From Neobacillus terrae (GTDB lineage: Bacteria; Bacillota; Bacilli; Bacillales; Cytobacillaceae): a stretch of 64,000 nt of DNA. The notes beneath the pieces are model-generated. The model searched no databases. It saw only the letters and a list, made by a program, of their open reading frames with translations, and was not told the DNA's origin. The translations under genes were made by a program, and so were the position numbers. Of this stretch, positions 18,233 through 27,228 are shown piece by piece. The stretch covers positions 60,259-124,258 of the forward strand of contig NZ_JAAOEO010000013.1 in the NCBI RefSeq assembly GCF_011393025.1. Reading direction: 5' to 3'. Numbering within the stretch: position 1 is the first letter of the stretch; each line of letters opens with the position of its first letter.

Positions 18233-19534
18233 TTACTTCTTCAATACATCTTCCAGCGATTTTTCAGCTGTCTTTAATTCACTCTTAACATCTTTTCCGC
18301 CAACAGTGATTCCATTAACTAATTTAGGAATGGCACCTGAGCTTGTCACATCACCCATTTTCAAGAAGTTCTTACCGTCTACCAGACCGAACACCTGAAT
18401 GTCATTGTAGGATGCAGCAATCTCATTGGAAAGATTACCAAATGCTTTTACTACTTTGTTTGCCTGATAGTCCGGATTTTCGGTAACCTTCTTGTTAACA
18501 GGCTGCGCTCCGCCTGGAGACATTAGTACCCAAGCTGTCATGTTTTCAGGTTTCGAAAGAAATTCAACAAATTCCTGTGCAGCTTTCTTTTGATTATCCT
18601 CAAGACCAGAGGAAATGGTTAGTGCAGATACAGTTCCAAATACTGCTTTTGACTTTTGTTTCGGAATAGCAAAACCAATATTGCTGGCTTTTCCTTCTTC
18701 AAATACAGAAGGAAGGATATAAGTTGAATAAAGTGCCATTGGTACTGTTCCGTTCATAAATGCATCTTTTACTTCTGTAGTATCATTGGAGCCTGGCATT
18801 GTGTATTTAGCTAGATTTTGATAATAAGTTAAAGCTTCTTTCATTTCTGGTGTATCGATGTTTAATTTGCCTTTGCTGTTCAGTATATTGGCATTGTTTG
18901 AGAGGGCAAATTGCGAGAATGCCTGTTCAGAGAAGCCGCCTTCTACTGTAGGTAAAGCGATACCGTATTTCTTGTTTCCTTTATCTGTAAAAACTTTAGC
19001 AATCGCTAAAATATCATCCCAGCTTTTTGGCTCTTTTAACCCTTTAGATGCAAGCATTTCTTTGTTGTACCAAATCCCTTGCACCCAGCCGCTTATTGGT
19101 GCGCCGGTGAAGCTTTTACCGTCTTCAGTCTTCATTAGTTTTAATGCGCCTTCGTAATAGTTGTCCTTGCCGACTTTATCAATAATCTTGCTTACAGCGG
19201 ATTTGTCTATCAATTCATCCTTATCCATTACTTTCGCATAATCCTGACCTACTTCAAGGACAGCTGGCAATTTGCCTGAGTTTGCAAGAGTTACAATTTT
19301 GGTGTTATAAGAATCTTCTTCTACTGGCACTTGTTTAATTTTTATATCCTTGTGCTCTTTTTCAAATTGTGCCACCAATTTGTTGATTACAGCTAAACGT
19401 TCTTGTTCTACTGAAGAGTGCATAAATTCAATTGTTGTTTTTCCGTCGCTGCTGCTTTGTTTGCTGCCGTTACAAGCGGTTAATGCCACAGCCAGAACTA
19501 AAATTAATACTAAACTTAATCCTTTTTTTATCAT
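18233..19534 (-). CDS. ABC sugar transporter substrate-binding lipoprotein
   Basis: 433 residues with a lipoprotein signal (MIKKGLSLVLILVLAVALTAC; lipobox LTAC) followed by a serine-rich linker and a CUT1-type sugar-binding fold (EFMHSSVEQERLAVINKLVAQFEKEH at the N-lobe). It captures the substrate outside the cell and hands it to the two permeases. It starts 12 bp after the GH13_18 gene, with AGGAGGATAAGAG upstream of the ATG. Confidence 0.92.
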   Translation of the reverse strand: MIKKGLSLVLILVLAVALTACNGSKQSSSDGKTTIEFMHSSVEQERLAVINKLVAQFEKEHKDIKIKQVPVEEDSYNTKIVTLANSGKLPAVLEVGQDYAKVMDKDELIDKSAVSKIIDKVGKDNYYEGALKLMKTEDGKSFTGAPISGWVQGIWYNKEMLASKGLKEPKSWDDILAIAKVFTDKGNKKYGIALPTVEGGFSEQAFSQFALSNNANILNSKGKLNIDTPEMKEALTYYQNLAKYTMPGSNDTTEVKDAFMNGTVPMALYSTYILPSVFEEGKASNIGFAIPKQKSKAVFGTVSALTISSGLEDNQKKAAQEFVEFLSKPENMTAWVLMSPGGAQPVNKKVTENPDYQANKVVKAFGNLSNEIAASYNDIQVFGLVDGKNFLKMGDVTSSGAIPKLVNGITVGGKDVKSELKTAEKSLEDVLKK

Positions 19535-19546
19535 TCTCTTATCCTC

Positions 19547-21223
19547 CTAATTTGTTGGTTTTAGCCAAAGGAATTGATATGGATTTAATTCAATTTCACC
19601 ATTAAAAACTTCGCCTGTCAGAACATCCTGGAACCTGCCATTTAATTCACAACCAGCTTGTCCATTTGTAAGATTGTGAAGTACATATAAACTTTCATTT
19701 TGACTAATTCTTTTAAAAGCAAAGATGCTTTTGCCAAAATCAAGGACTTCCATTGCAGCATTTGGATGGAATGCTTCCTGTGCTTTCCTGGCTGATATGA
19801 TCTTACTAATCCCGGAAAACACCTTGAAACGTAATGACTCTTCATTCGCTAATTCCTGTTCAATTCCCAGCAGTGTGTATTTTTGCCTGTTTATCGATCT
19901 GTTCATTCCGGTTTTCTTTACACCTTCGTAATCATTTCGGGAACCAAGCATGCTTTGGATATAAATAGCAGGCACTCCCGGAAGGGTTAATAGAATGGAA
20001 TGTGCTGCCATAAATCTCTTCACCCGAACTTCATCAGTGTCTGCTTGCTTATTTAAAGCATCAAGGAAAGTTACATTGATTTCATAAGGGCTTTCTGAAC
20101 CATCAGGGTTTTTCTTGTAATTAACAAGGGCCCCCTCCTGCTTTAACTCCTCTACCATTGACAGGATTTCTTCCTCAGGTATGATGCCGCGAATAGGATT
20201 CAAGCCAATTCCATCGTGAGACGCAAGAAAATTAAAGAAGGTTGTATCCTTTCCTGTTGGAGACAGCTGACTTGCCCAGTTCGTTAATGCGCTTCCATTT
20301 CCGTTGTGAATGGCATTCAGAACGAGCGGCGGCAGCGGGAACTGATAGACCATATGAGCCTCGTCGTGCCCATTCCCAAAGTAAGCCACATTATCTTTAT
20401 GAGGGACATTTGTTTCAGTAATAATGACAGTCCCTTTCGCCGCTTCATCAACTACATCTCGGAAAAGCTTTACAATTTCATGTGTCTTTTCATGATGGAT
20501 ACAGGTAGTGCCAACTTCCTTCCATGCAAATCCAATTGCATCAAGCCTGATGTATTCGGCTCCTTGCTCCAGATAAAACAGCAATACGTCAATCATCTTT
20601 AACAGGGCCTGAGGATTTCTAAAATTTAAATCAATCTGGTCGTCACTAAATGTTGTCCATATATGCTTTTCTTCACCATTGGCCAGAGTAAACTTTGTGA
20701 GCAGCGGATGTGCTCTTGGCCTTGTTACCATACTCAAATCGACGGCAGGATTCATTTCAATAAAAAAATTATCGTATTCCAGATTTCCTTTTAAGTATTC
20801 CTGGAACCACTCGCTTTTGGAGGAGATATGATTACAAACATCATCGAACATAATTCTCGCCGAGTTTGTTAACCTCTCAACATCCTCCCAATCTCCTAAT
20901 AGCGGGTTAATTTTCTTGTAATCCACTACTGAAAACCCGTCATCTGATGTATATGGAAAAAAAGGAAGAAAGTGGACAATTGGAAACTTATCTGCCAGGT
21001 ATCGATCAAACATTTTCTTAAAGGTTTCCAAAGTTGGACGGTCATTTTCCTGAAATTGATCTCCATAAGTTATCAAGACAAGATCTTTTTCGTCCCAGCT
21101 TTGTTTTCTTGGCTTTAAAAGCTTATCCTTTGTTTCACTAATTCGTTTACAAATGCTTTTTTCGATTTCTTCTATACTTTGGTCTTCATAAATAAAAGCT
21201 AGTCTTTCTTTTATGTTTTTCAT
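19547..21223 (-). CDS. GH13 subfamily 18 sugar phosphorylase (sucrose phosphorylase-like)
   Basis: 558 residues. Catalytic residues of the retaining GH13 barrel are visible: Asp nucleophile in YIRLDAIGF (about 228), acid/base Glu in IITETNVPH (about 270) and stabilising Asp in LASHDGIG (about 334). DDVCNHIS is the region I motif and NDYEGVKKTGMNRSINR is typical of the phosphorylase subfamily. Relatives phosphorolyse sucrose, sucrose 6-phosphate, glucosylglycerol or glucosylglycerate to alpha-glucose 1-phosphate; which applies is not clear. First gene of the operon, with AGGAGG at the ATG and a LacI operator immediately before it. Confidence 0.88.
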   Translation of the reverse strand: MKNIKERLAFIYEDQSIEEIEKSICKRISETKDKLLKPRKQSWDEKDLVLITYGDQFQENDRPTLETFKKMFDRYLADKFPIVHFLPFFPYTSDDGFSVVDYKKINPLLGDWEDVERLTNSARIMFDDVCNHISSKSEWFQEYLKGNLEYDNFFIEMNPAVDLSMVTRPRAHPLLTKFTLANGEEKHIWTTFSDDQIDLNFRNPQALLKMIDVLLFYLEQGAEYIRLDAIGFAWKEVGTTCIHHEKTHEIVKLFRDVVDEAAKGTVIITETNVPHKDNVAYFGNGHDEAHMVYQFPLPPLVLNAIHNGNGSALTNWASQLSPTGKDTTFFNFLASHDGIGLNPIRGIIPEEEILSMVEELKQEGALVNYKKNPDGSESPYEINVTFLDALNKQADTDEVRVKRFMAAHSILLTLPGVPAIYIQSMLGSRNDYEGVKKTGMNRSINRQKYTLLGIEQELANEESLRFKVFSGISKIISARKAQEAFHPNAAMEVLDFGKSIFAFKRISQNESLYVLHNLTNGQAGCELNGRFQDVLTGEVFNGEIELNPYQFLWLKPTN

Positions 21224-21237
21224 AGTTTCCTCCTATG

Positions 21238-21251
21238 TGGTACCGCTCCCA
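21238..21251. promoter_or_regulatory. LacI-type operator, copy 1
   Basis: TGGTACCGCTCCCA, next to the ribosome binding site of the GH13_18 gene. First of four near-identical copies in the leader. Confidence 0.75.
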
Positions 21252-21280
21252 TAAACACATAAAAAAATTTACTTCTTCTT

Positions 21281-21294
21281 TGGCACCGCTTCCA
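21281..21294. promoter_or_regulatory. LacI-type operator, copy 2
   Basis: TGGCACCGCTTCCA, 43 bp from copy 1, with two substitutions. Confidence 0.7.
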
Positions 21295-21327
21295 TAACAC
21301 ATAAAAAAAAAGTTAATAATTTATTTT

Positions 21328-21341
21328 TGGTACCGCTCCCA
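21328..21341. promoter_or_regulatory. LacI-type operator, copy 3
   Basis: TGGTACCGCTCCCA, identical to copy 1, 47 bp from copy 2. Confidence 0.75.
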
Positions 21342-21391
21342 TAAAAGTCTAAAAAAACGACTTTTAGATGACAACCAATCTATCAATCTTG

Positions 21392-21405
21392 TGGTACCGC
21401 TCCCA
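21392..21405. promoter_or_regulatory. LacI-type operator, copy 4, at the transcription start
   Basis: TGGTACCGCTCCCA, lying where transcription from the promoter at 21413-21441 is expected to begin. A bound repressor would block initiation. Confidence 0.78.
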
Positions 21406-21412
21406 TACGTGT

Positions 21413-21441
21413 AATATAATATAGAAAAAGCTTACTGTCAA
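21413..21441 (-). promoter_or_regulatory. Sigma-A promoter of the alpha-glucoside operon
   Basis: On the minus strand TTGACA (21441-21436), a 17-bp spacer and TATATT (21418-21413). It gives a leader of about 180 nt carrying operator copies 1-4. Confidence 0.8.
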
Positions 21442-21456
21442 TGAAAGCCGTTTCAT
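21441..21456. promoter_or_regulatory. Palindrome abutting the -35 box, cre-like
   Basis: ATGAAA-gccg-TTTCAT is a dyad directly upstream of the -35 element. It resembles a CcpA cre box but its central CG is one base out of place, so it may be a weak cre or another operator. Confidence 0.45.
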
Positions 21457-21531
21457 TTTTTTCATTAGATTTATGCCGGCTTGGAAGTACGATTTATCTC
21501 TTCCACAAATTTGAAAAAACAATAATTTTTA

Positions 21532-21560
21532 TTGCTACTTTTGTTTTCCCTACCTATAAT
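21532..21560 (+). promoter_or_regulatory. Sigma-A promoter of the LacI-family gene
   Basis: TTGCTA (21532), 17-bp spacer, TATAAT (21555-21560). It gives a leader of about 200 nt before the TTG start at 21769. Confidence 0.65.
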
Positions 21561-21666
21561 AAATACGTATATCGCTCCTACCTCCTATAACTTAGTGGAT
21601 TCCAAATTATAGGCATATTAAATGACAGCATGCCAGTTTTAATAGATAGTGTGCTACAGTCAATAA

Positions 21667-21681
21667 ATGAAAACGCATCCA
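21667..21681. promoter_or_regulatory. cre box (CcpA site) in the regulator leader
   Basis: ATGAAAACGCATCCA matches the cre consensus WTGNAANCGNWNNCW at every position. It lies about 100 bp inside the regulator transcript, where CcpA would act as a roadblock. Confidence 0.6.
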
Positions 21682-21768
21682 ACTCCCTATTGGTAACTAA
21701 ACCGCTTTTATAAAATGCATGACGGATGAGCTGCCTTCTTAAAGCAGCAAGATGAAGGGGGAAGTCTT

Positions 21769-22788
21769 TTGGTCCACACGATTTACGATATTGCTCGTGT
21801 TGCCAATGTTTCAAAGTCTACTGTTTCACGAGTATTAAATAATCAAACTAATATATCAGAAGAGGCCAGAAATCGTGTATTAAAAGCCATTGAAGAGCTG
21901 AACTATCAGCCAAGCAAGCTTGCAAGAGGTCTTTCTGCCGGTTTTGATGCCATTATGGTTGTTTCACGTTCAGCAAAGACAACCGCGAATAATCCATTTT
22001 TCTCGGAGATTATTCATACCATCTCAACTAAAGCTGAGGAAGAAAATTTTGATGTCATCCTACAGACTTCGAAAAACAGTGATGATGAAAGAAATAAATG
22101 TATCGCAAAAATAAAAGATAAAATGGTAAAAGGAATTATTATGCTGAGCTCCCCGGCAAATGAATCCTTTTTTGAGGAATTAGATGTCTATAATATCCCT
22201 ATCGTCGTTATTGGAAAGGTTGATGGAAACTATAAAAATATCTATTCTGTGGATACAAATAACTATCAGGATACCTATGATCTAACGAATTTATTAATTG
22301 AATATGGCCACCGGAATATTGCTTGTATGCATTCACCGCTGGAATATCACGTTTCCGTTGACCGTTTAGAAGGCTATAAGGCATGTTTATCGGAACACAG
22401 CTTTCCAATTAGACAGGAATGGGTAATAGACAGCGGGTACACAGTGGAAAGTTCTTATGAAGCTGCAAAAAGATTCTTTCTTTCCGGTAAATGGCCAACT
22501 GCAGTTTTGGCAACGGATGACCTAAAAGTTATGGGTTTATATAAAGCCGCTGCTGAATTGGGAATTTCAATACCAGGAGAGATTTCCATTGCGGGCTATA
22601 GCAACACCAGCTTTACTCCATTTTTGTCTCCATCCTTAACGAGCATAGAAATTCCGGTTACAAATTTAGGGGAAGCAGGAACCAATATTCTTTTTAGAAA
22701 AATAAAAGAGAACGTCGCATCCGAATCAAAGATCCTCATTCCAACTGCAAAAATCATCCAAAATTCGGTCCTAAAGATTCCTTCTTGA
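21769..22788 (+). CDS. LacI-family transcription repressor of the alpha-glucoside operon
   Basis: 339 residues: N-terminal helix-turn-helix (TIYDIARVANVSKSTVSRVLNN) with hinge (YQPSKLARGLSAG), then a periplasmic-binding-protein-like effector domain. It starts at TTG with AGGGGG 7-8 nt upstream. Divergent to the operon, it is the natural candidate for binding the four TGGTACCGCTCCCA sites, with the sugar or a breakdown product as inducer. Regulator and operon are read from back-to-back promoters about 120 bp apart. Confidence 0.9.
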   Translation: MVHTIYDIARVANVSKSTVSRVLNNQTNISEEARNRVLKAIEELNYQPSKLARGLSAGFDAIMVVSRSAKTTANNPFFSEIIHTISTKAEEENFDVILQTSKNSDDERNKCIAKIKDKMVKGIIMLSSPANESFFEELDVYNIPIVVIGKVDGNYKNIYSVDTNNYQDTYDLTNLLIEYGHRNIACMHSPLEYHVSVDRLEGYKACLSEHSFPIRQEWVIDSGYTVESSYEAAKRFFLSGKWPTAVLATDDLKVMGLYKAAAELGISIPGEISIAGYSNTSFTPFLSPSLTSIEIPVTNLGEAGTNILFRKIKENVASESKILIPTAKIIQNSVLKIPS

Positions 22789-22816
22789 CCTGCATGAAAG
22801 ACTGCAGGTCTTTTTT
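22787..22816 (+). terminator. Intrinsic terminator of the LacI-family gene
   Basis: GACCTGCA (22787) and TGCAGGTC (22803-22810) form the stem, followed by TTTTTT. Confidence 0.88.
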
Positions 22817-22955
22817 ATATTTCTAACTTTGCATACTGCCTTTTTTTGGAAATTAATGTTTTGAGTATAAAAGTCCTATTTTTCCACCTTTCCTGCCATG
22901 TTAATATGTCATTGGAAGAAGATTTCCAAATAATAAAATGACAAGGGGACTTTAC

Positions 22956-23828
22956 GTGATCACAAAAAAATCCATAGCTGCATCTGTTCTTGCCACTTCC
23001 TTCATTTTTTCAGGCGGTTTACTATCTGTACCTTCTATTACACATGTTTCCGCTGCCCAGACAACAAATTATCAAACACAATTGAATACGTTCTCATCTT
23101 ATTATGCAGGAATTTTACGAACTCTGGACAACTATTCAAATAAACTGGACAAGGCAAAAACCGAAAAAGAAGCCATGGATATTTATGACCAGTACCTCAC
23201 ATACTTTGAAAAAGTATTAGATACAGAAGCCCCAATCAAAGGTTATACCTCCGAAATCCAGCAGATGGATGAATATATTTATAACAGTTTAATAGAAATG
23301 TATAATTTTGAGGTTGACACAATCGATTATGAAAATGGCGACCTTTCTGCAGCAGATTATAAAAAAGCTTATCAAAATATGACCAGCTATGTGGCTACAC
23401 AGGACACCCTTTTCAAAAAGGCCGCTGCATCCTATAAAGCCAAGTACAAAGTTACTTTTGGCAAAGACATGCTCTATCTCCTTGACCAAAGTGCAGATTC
23501 AGAAGTACCACCGATCCAAGGGAACACATATACAGTGAAAAAAGGCGATACACTTTACAGCATTTCCAAAAGAAATAAAACCACTGTCAGCACGTTGAAA
23601 AAGCTAAACAATCTTAAGAGCGATTTTATAAGAGTGGGACAGGTAATCAAACTGCCTTCAGCGCCTGTTAACACTCCAGCTCCTTCTGCTGCTTATACTG
23701 TTAAGAAAGGCGATACACTTTACAGCATTGGCAAAAAGGTAAAGTTATCTGTTGCTGAACTTAAGAAATTTAACAACCTGAAAAGTGACCGGATTTATCC
23801 TGGGCAAGTGCTTAAACTGAAAAAGTAA
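22956..23828 (+). CDS. Secreted protein with two LysM domains
   Basis: About 290 residues: signal peptide (ITKKSIAASVLATSFIFSGG, likely cut after VSA), a helical region (about 35-180) and two LysM peptidoglycan-binding modules (YTVKKGDTLYSI at about 190 and 246), each with an NNLKSD segment and a GQV(I/L)KL end. No catalytic domain is recognised, so it may be a wall-bound accessory protein. GTG 22956 is preferred to ATG 22938 because AAGGGG sits 7 nt before it and nothing precedes the ATG. Confidence 0.82.
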   Translation: MITKKSIAASVLATSFIFSGGLLSVPSITHVSAAQTTNYQTQLNTFSSYYAGILRTLDNYSNKLDKAKTEKEAMDIYDQYLTYFEKVLDTEAPIKGYTSEIQQMDEYIYNSLIEMYNFEVDTIDYENGDLSAADYKKAYQNMTSYVATQDTLFKKAAASYKAKYKVTFGKDMLYLLDQSADSEVPPIQGNTYTVKKGDTLYSISKRNKTTVSTLKKLNNLKSDFIRVGQVIKLPSAPVNTPAPSAAYTVKKGDTLYSIGKKVKLSVAELKKFNNLKSDRIYPGQVLKLKK

Positions 23829-23837
23829 ACTATTAAA

Positions 23838-23867
23838 AACTGCCGAATCTAATCGGCTGTTTTTTTT
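23838..23867 (+). terminator. Intrinsic terminator of the LysM gene
   Basis: GCCGA (23842-23846) pairs with TCGGC (23853-23857), then an 8-T run. Confidence 0.85.
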
Positions 23868-23903
23868 GTATAATCTAGTTACATTAAACAAAGGTCGTGT
23901 GGT

Positions 23904-24494
23904 ATGAAATCACGTAAACTGCTTATCTTATCAATCATCAGCAGTATTTTTACTATTCTATATGAGGTTTACCAATGGAAACTCGTAGATCTTTTATCTC
24001 CGTTCATCGCACCCTTTCTGTGGCTTTTTCTATTCGGCTTTTTTGCTTTTGTTACTTTTAAATCCTTTAAACATCTTTTTAAACGCAAAGATTGGATACC
24101 ATCTATAATCCAGACTGTCACCCTCCTTGTCATTATTTTCTTTCCATTTACTAAGATGACTCTTGATATGGATTTTAAAATGAATAAGCATGAGAGGGAG
24201 AAAGTAGTTGAGATGGTCCAAAATAACAAACTTAAGCAGGAGGACCCCGAATCAACTCTTATCCAATTGCCACGGCAATATAAACATCTTTCTAAAGGGG
24301 AAGGAGAAATAGTAGTTGAAAAAGCAAAGAACGCTAACTACATACTATTCTTTACATACAGAGGAATTCTGGATAATTTTTCTGGCTTTGTCTACTCATC
24401 AACAGGACAAAAACCCTCCCGTAATGCTTTTAATGGTGATTTTAAAGAGGTTGAAAAGCTAGATAAGCATTGGTACTTTGTTGGCTCATATTAG
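23904..24494 (+). CDS. Membrane protein of unknown function
   Basis: 196 residues. Three hydrophobic segments lie in the N-terminal half (about 7-24, 30-52 and 66-85), followed by a ~110-residue soluble part containing KMNKHEREKVVEMVQNN and a C-terminal HWYFVGSY. I do not recognise the family. It has its own terminator and no operon partner. The ribosome binding site is weak (AGGTCGTG). Small membrane proteins with this layout are common in Bacillaceae. Confidence 0.65.
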   Translation: MKSRKLLILSIISSIFTILYEVYQWKLVDLLSPFIAPFLWLFLFGFFAFVTFKSFKHLFKRKDWIPSIIQTVTLLVIIFFPFTKMTLDMDFKMNKHEREKVVEMVQNNKLKQEDPESTLIQLPRQYKHLSKGEGEIVVEKAKNANYILFFTYRGILDNFSGFVYSSTGQKPSRNAFNGDFKEVEKLDKHWYFVGSY

Positions 24495-24560
24495 CAAGGG
24501 GGCACACTATAAACTCTGGGCGGAGGATTTAGCTGCTGGCTGACCAAAATCCGGCATATT

Positions 24561-24590
24561 AAAAAGGGCTTGGAAAATTCCGAGCCCTTT
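24561..24590. terminator. Bidirectional terminator between convergent genes
   Basis: AAAGGGCTTGGAA pairs with TTCCGAGCCCTTT around a very short loop; T-rich on both sides. It separates the unknown membrane protein from the repeat protein. Confidence 0.8.
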
Positions 24591-24603
24591 CTAATTCTAT
24601 TTT

Positions 24604-26955
24604 CTATTGCCATCCATCCTGCAGGTTAAGGTCGAGGGTACTAACTTCCTCGCCGCTTACAAAAAGCTTACCGCCTTCAATGGTAAATTCTTTATCAAAA
24701 TTATATATAGCGTCATTTTTATACTCTTGAACAAATGCAATTTTATATTGTCCATCCGCGAGGCGTCCTTGATAGAAGCCGTTTTGTATCCAACTAGAAG
24801 CAATCGGCGTTCCGTCGTAGGAACTAATAGATATATAGCCCTCTGTTACAAGTTCTTGACCATTTTTAACAGTACCCGAAACCGTTACAGCGGGTACCTG
24901 AATATCAAGCTTCTCTGTCTGCACACCATTAACATATAACTGGCCTGACTTTATACTAAATTCAGTACCCGAATTAAATGTTGTATCATCATAGAGATAT
25001 ACGTCGTTTACCTTGTAAGCCCCATCTGGCAAACGAAATTGGAATCTGCCTTCCTCATTTGACTGGCCCCACAGCCAAATAGGATTATCAGCATCATTCA
25101 TTTCCGAAATAGAAAGCCCACCCATTACAGGACTTCCCGATTCTGTAAGTGTCCCCGTCAATGTGATCGGAGGAACTGAAATTTCCAGTTCACTTTGCAA
25201 TTGGCCATTTTCATAGGTTTTTCCATCAACAATAGAGAATGATTGATTTATATAGCCCATAGTTCCATCCTCAAGGTCAACCTCATTTACTGTATAATCC
25301 CCGTCACCCAGGCGCATAGTAAAGGTGCCGTCACTATTAATACTCTTATAGGAGTAAAAACTGTTGTCAGCAGTACTAACAGCGATAAAGCCACCCGTTA
25401 CAATTGCGTCTCCATCTTTAACTAAAGCATGTAAACTAACAGGCGGAATCTGAAGCTCCAAAAGGGACTGCTCTTTTCCGTTAACAATCAATTTGCCATT
25501 GATAATATCAAAAGTGGCTGAGAATGCAACTTCCTGGTCTTCCTCAAATAAATAAGCACCTGTAACTTTATAGTTTCCGTCTGTTAAACGTAAGGAGTAA
25601 ATCCCTTGCTCATTTGTTTGAGCAGAATACCATTCATAATTTCCATCCTCAGAAGACTTTTCAATATCCACAGCACCCTGAAAGGAAGTCCCCGAGTCTA
25701 CCAGTTTTCCGCTAAAGGTAACAGGTGGCAGCTTAATGGTTAATGCTGATACCACATGCCCATTCTGCACAAGTTTTCCATTATGAACTTCAAAAGAAAT
25801 ATTTACAGGCGTACCGCGATATTGTTCATCAACATAGGTGGCAGCATAAAAGCCATCCTGAAATCTATATTGAAATGCTCCCTTGGAGTCAACAGGCGTT
25901 CCTATCCAAATATCCTCACCAGCGGCTGTCCTACCCTCAAAATTTACATAAGCATTCGTTACTGGTCTCTTCCCATCAGAAAGAGTACCTTTGACGTTTA
26001 GATCTGGAACCTTTATTTGAAGCGAGGAAACCTTTACTCCATTAATATAGACCTTGCCTTCTTTTACTTCAAAGGTTGTAGCTGGCCATGCCGAATAGGT
26101 TTGGTGATCAATACCTATGGTATATTTCCCGTCAGGGAGCTTTCTTAAAGCAAATTCTCCTTGATTGTTACTTACAACATACTGAATGAACTCTGTATCA
26201 TATTCATTTTCGGAAAGAAGCCTTTCTAAAACTATACCTGCTTCCGTTAATGGTTTGGAGGAATCTCCGACCATTCCTTTAATTGAATTAACAGGAATGT
26301 TAATAGATAGGCTTGTTTGTGGCTCGCCGTCTACTAACACTTTTCCAGCTTCCACTGTGAATCCCAACTGATAACGATAGAATCCATTATCAATCTGAAT
26401 TCCAAACAAATAGTAATTTCCGTCCGGAAGGGAAGCAGAAAAACTTCCATTGCTTTTTGAAGATACAGTATAAATTTCTTCCTCTTCTTCACTATATTTT
26501 GAAATAATTAAATCTGCTTTTAAACCATTGCTGCCTTCCTTTAATACACCATTGAAATTACTTGCTTCTGCTGAAGGCTTCTTCGACTGTTCCTTTTTGG
26601 AAAGGGGGATCTCGCCTTCTTTTAACCCTTTAATCTTACCTTCTTTTACAACAAAATTTTTATTAGTACTATACCAGGCGGTCGTTTTACCTTTTACACC
26701 TTTAACAGTATATGTTCCATCCTTCAAATTTGTCTTAAAGGACCCGCTGCCATCAGTCATAATAGGAATCCATTTTCGGCTTCCCTGTTCGCTTACCATA
26801 ACTAAGGTGTTTTTTAAGGGAGCTGCCTTCTCTTTAATTGTCCCCTTTACCAACTTTGAAGGTACGTCCTTTATTGCTGCTGCATTTGCATTACCAATTG
26901 CAACGCTCAATACCATGAACATTAACAAAAACAAGTGAATTGCCTTTTTACCCAT
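24604..26955 (-). CDS. Secreted protein with eight carboxypeptidase-regulatory-like repeats
   Basis: 783 residues with a signal peptide (KKAIHLFLLMFMVLSVAIGNANAA) and about eight ~90-residue repeats. Each repeat opens with a G-x-(V/L)-x-(D/E)-x-G type strand (VKGTIKEKAAPLKN, FNGVLKEGSNGLKA, IKGMVGDSSKPL, VKGTLSDGKRPVT, FSGKLVDSGTSF, LHALVKDGDAIV, LTGTLTESGSPV, VSGTVKNGQELV), then a (F/Y)-x-x-x-(L/F)-x-DG-x-Y turn and ends with (G/E)KL-x-V(N/D)G. This is the carboxypeptidase-regulatory/SdrD-B-like beta-sandwich pattern, so a surface or matrix protein is likely. No wall-sorting motif is present. Confidence 0.8.
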   Translation of the reverse strand: MGKKAIHLFLLMFMVLSVAIGNANAAAIKDVPSKLVKGTIKEKAAPLKNTLVMVSEQGSRKWIPIMTDGSGSFKTNLKDGTYTVKGVKGKTTAWYSTNKNFVVKEGKIKGLKEGEIPLSKKEQSKKPSAEASNFNGVLKEGSNGLKADLIISKYSEEEEEIYTVSSKSNGSFSASLPDGNYYLFGIQIDNGFYRYQLGFTVEAGKVLVDGEPQTSLSINIPVNSIKGMVGDSSKPLTEAGIVLERLLSENEYDTEFIQYVVSNNQGEFALRKLPDGKYTIGIDHQTYSAWPATTFEVKEGKVYINGVKVSSLQIKVPDLNVKGTLSDGKRPVTNAYVNFEGRTAAGEDIWIGTPVDSKGAFQYRFQDGFYAATYVDEQYRGTPVNISFEVHNGKLVQNGHVVSALTIKLPPVTFSGKLVDSGTSFQGAVDIEKSSEDGNYEWYSAQTNEQGIYSLRLTDGNYKVTGAYLFEEDQEVAFSATFDIINGKLIVNGKEQSLLELQIPPVSLHALVKDGDAIVTGGFIAVSTADNSFYSYKSINSDGTFTMRLGDGDYTVNEVDLEDGTMGYINQSFSIVDGKTYENGQLQSELEISVPPITLTGTLTESGSPVMGGLSISEMNDADNPIWLWGQSNEEGRFQFRLPDGAYKVNDVYLYDDTTFNSGTEFSIKSGQLYVNGVQTEKLDIQVPAVTVSGTVKNGQELVTEGYISISSYDGTPIASSWIQNGFYQGRLADGQYKIAFVQEYKNDAIYNFDKEFTIEGGKLFVSGEEVSTLDLNLQDGWQ

Positions 26956-27131
26956 TCCTTTTCCCCCGATTCATAAAAGTAAAAAATAATAGCCTTCTAC
27001 TAGAAAACTATTATTTCCTCCAAGTAAATATATTCATTTTACATTAATTAACATCCTTTTAACTTTTTACCAAAAATACTTTTTCCTTCTACAATATTCC
27101 CCTTGACTTCGCCCATCCTTCTTTACTTACA

Positions 27132-27166
27132 ACAAAAAAGCAGCGAAACATAATATCGCTACTTTA
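27132..27166 (-). terminator. Intrinsic terminator of the chemoreceptor operon
   Basis: On the minus strand GTAGCGA and TCGCTGC form the stem, followed by TTTTTTG. Confidence 0.8.
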
Positions 27167-27228
27167 AAAAAACTATATAGGTCTTTAAAAATTGTTGTCG
27201 CGAATTCTCTTTAGAAATGGCCCACTGA

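Noticed and set aside
21578..21814. 78-codon minus-strand frame upstream of the LacI-type gene
   Set aside because: It runs through the regulator's leader and start, with no family resemblance; the plus-strand promoter, cre box and leader explain the region.
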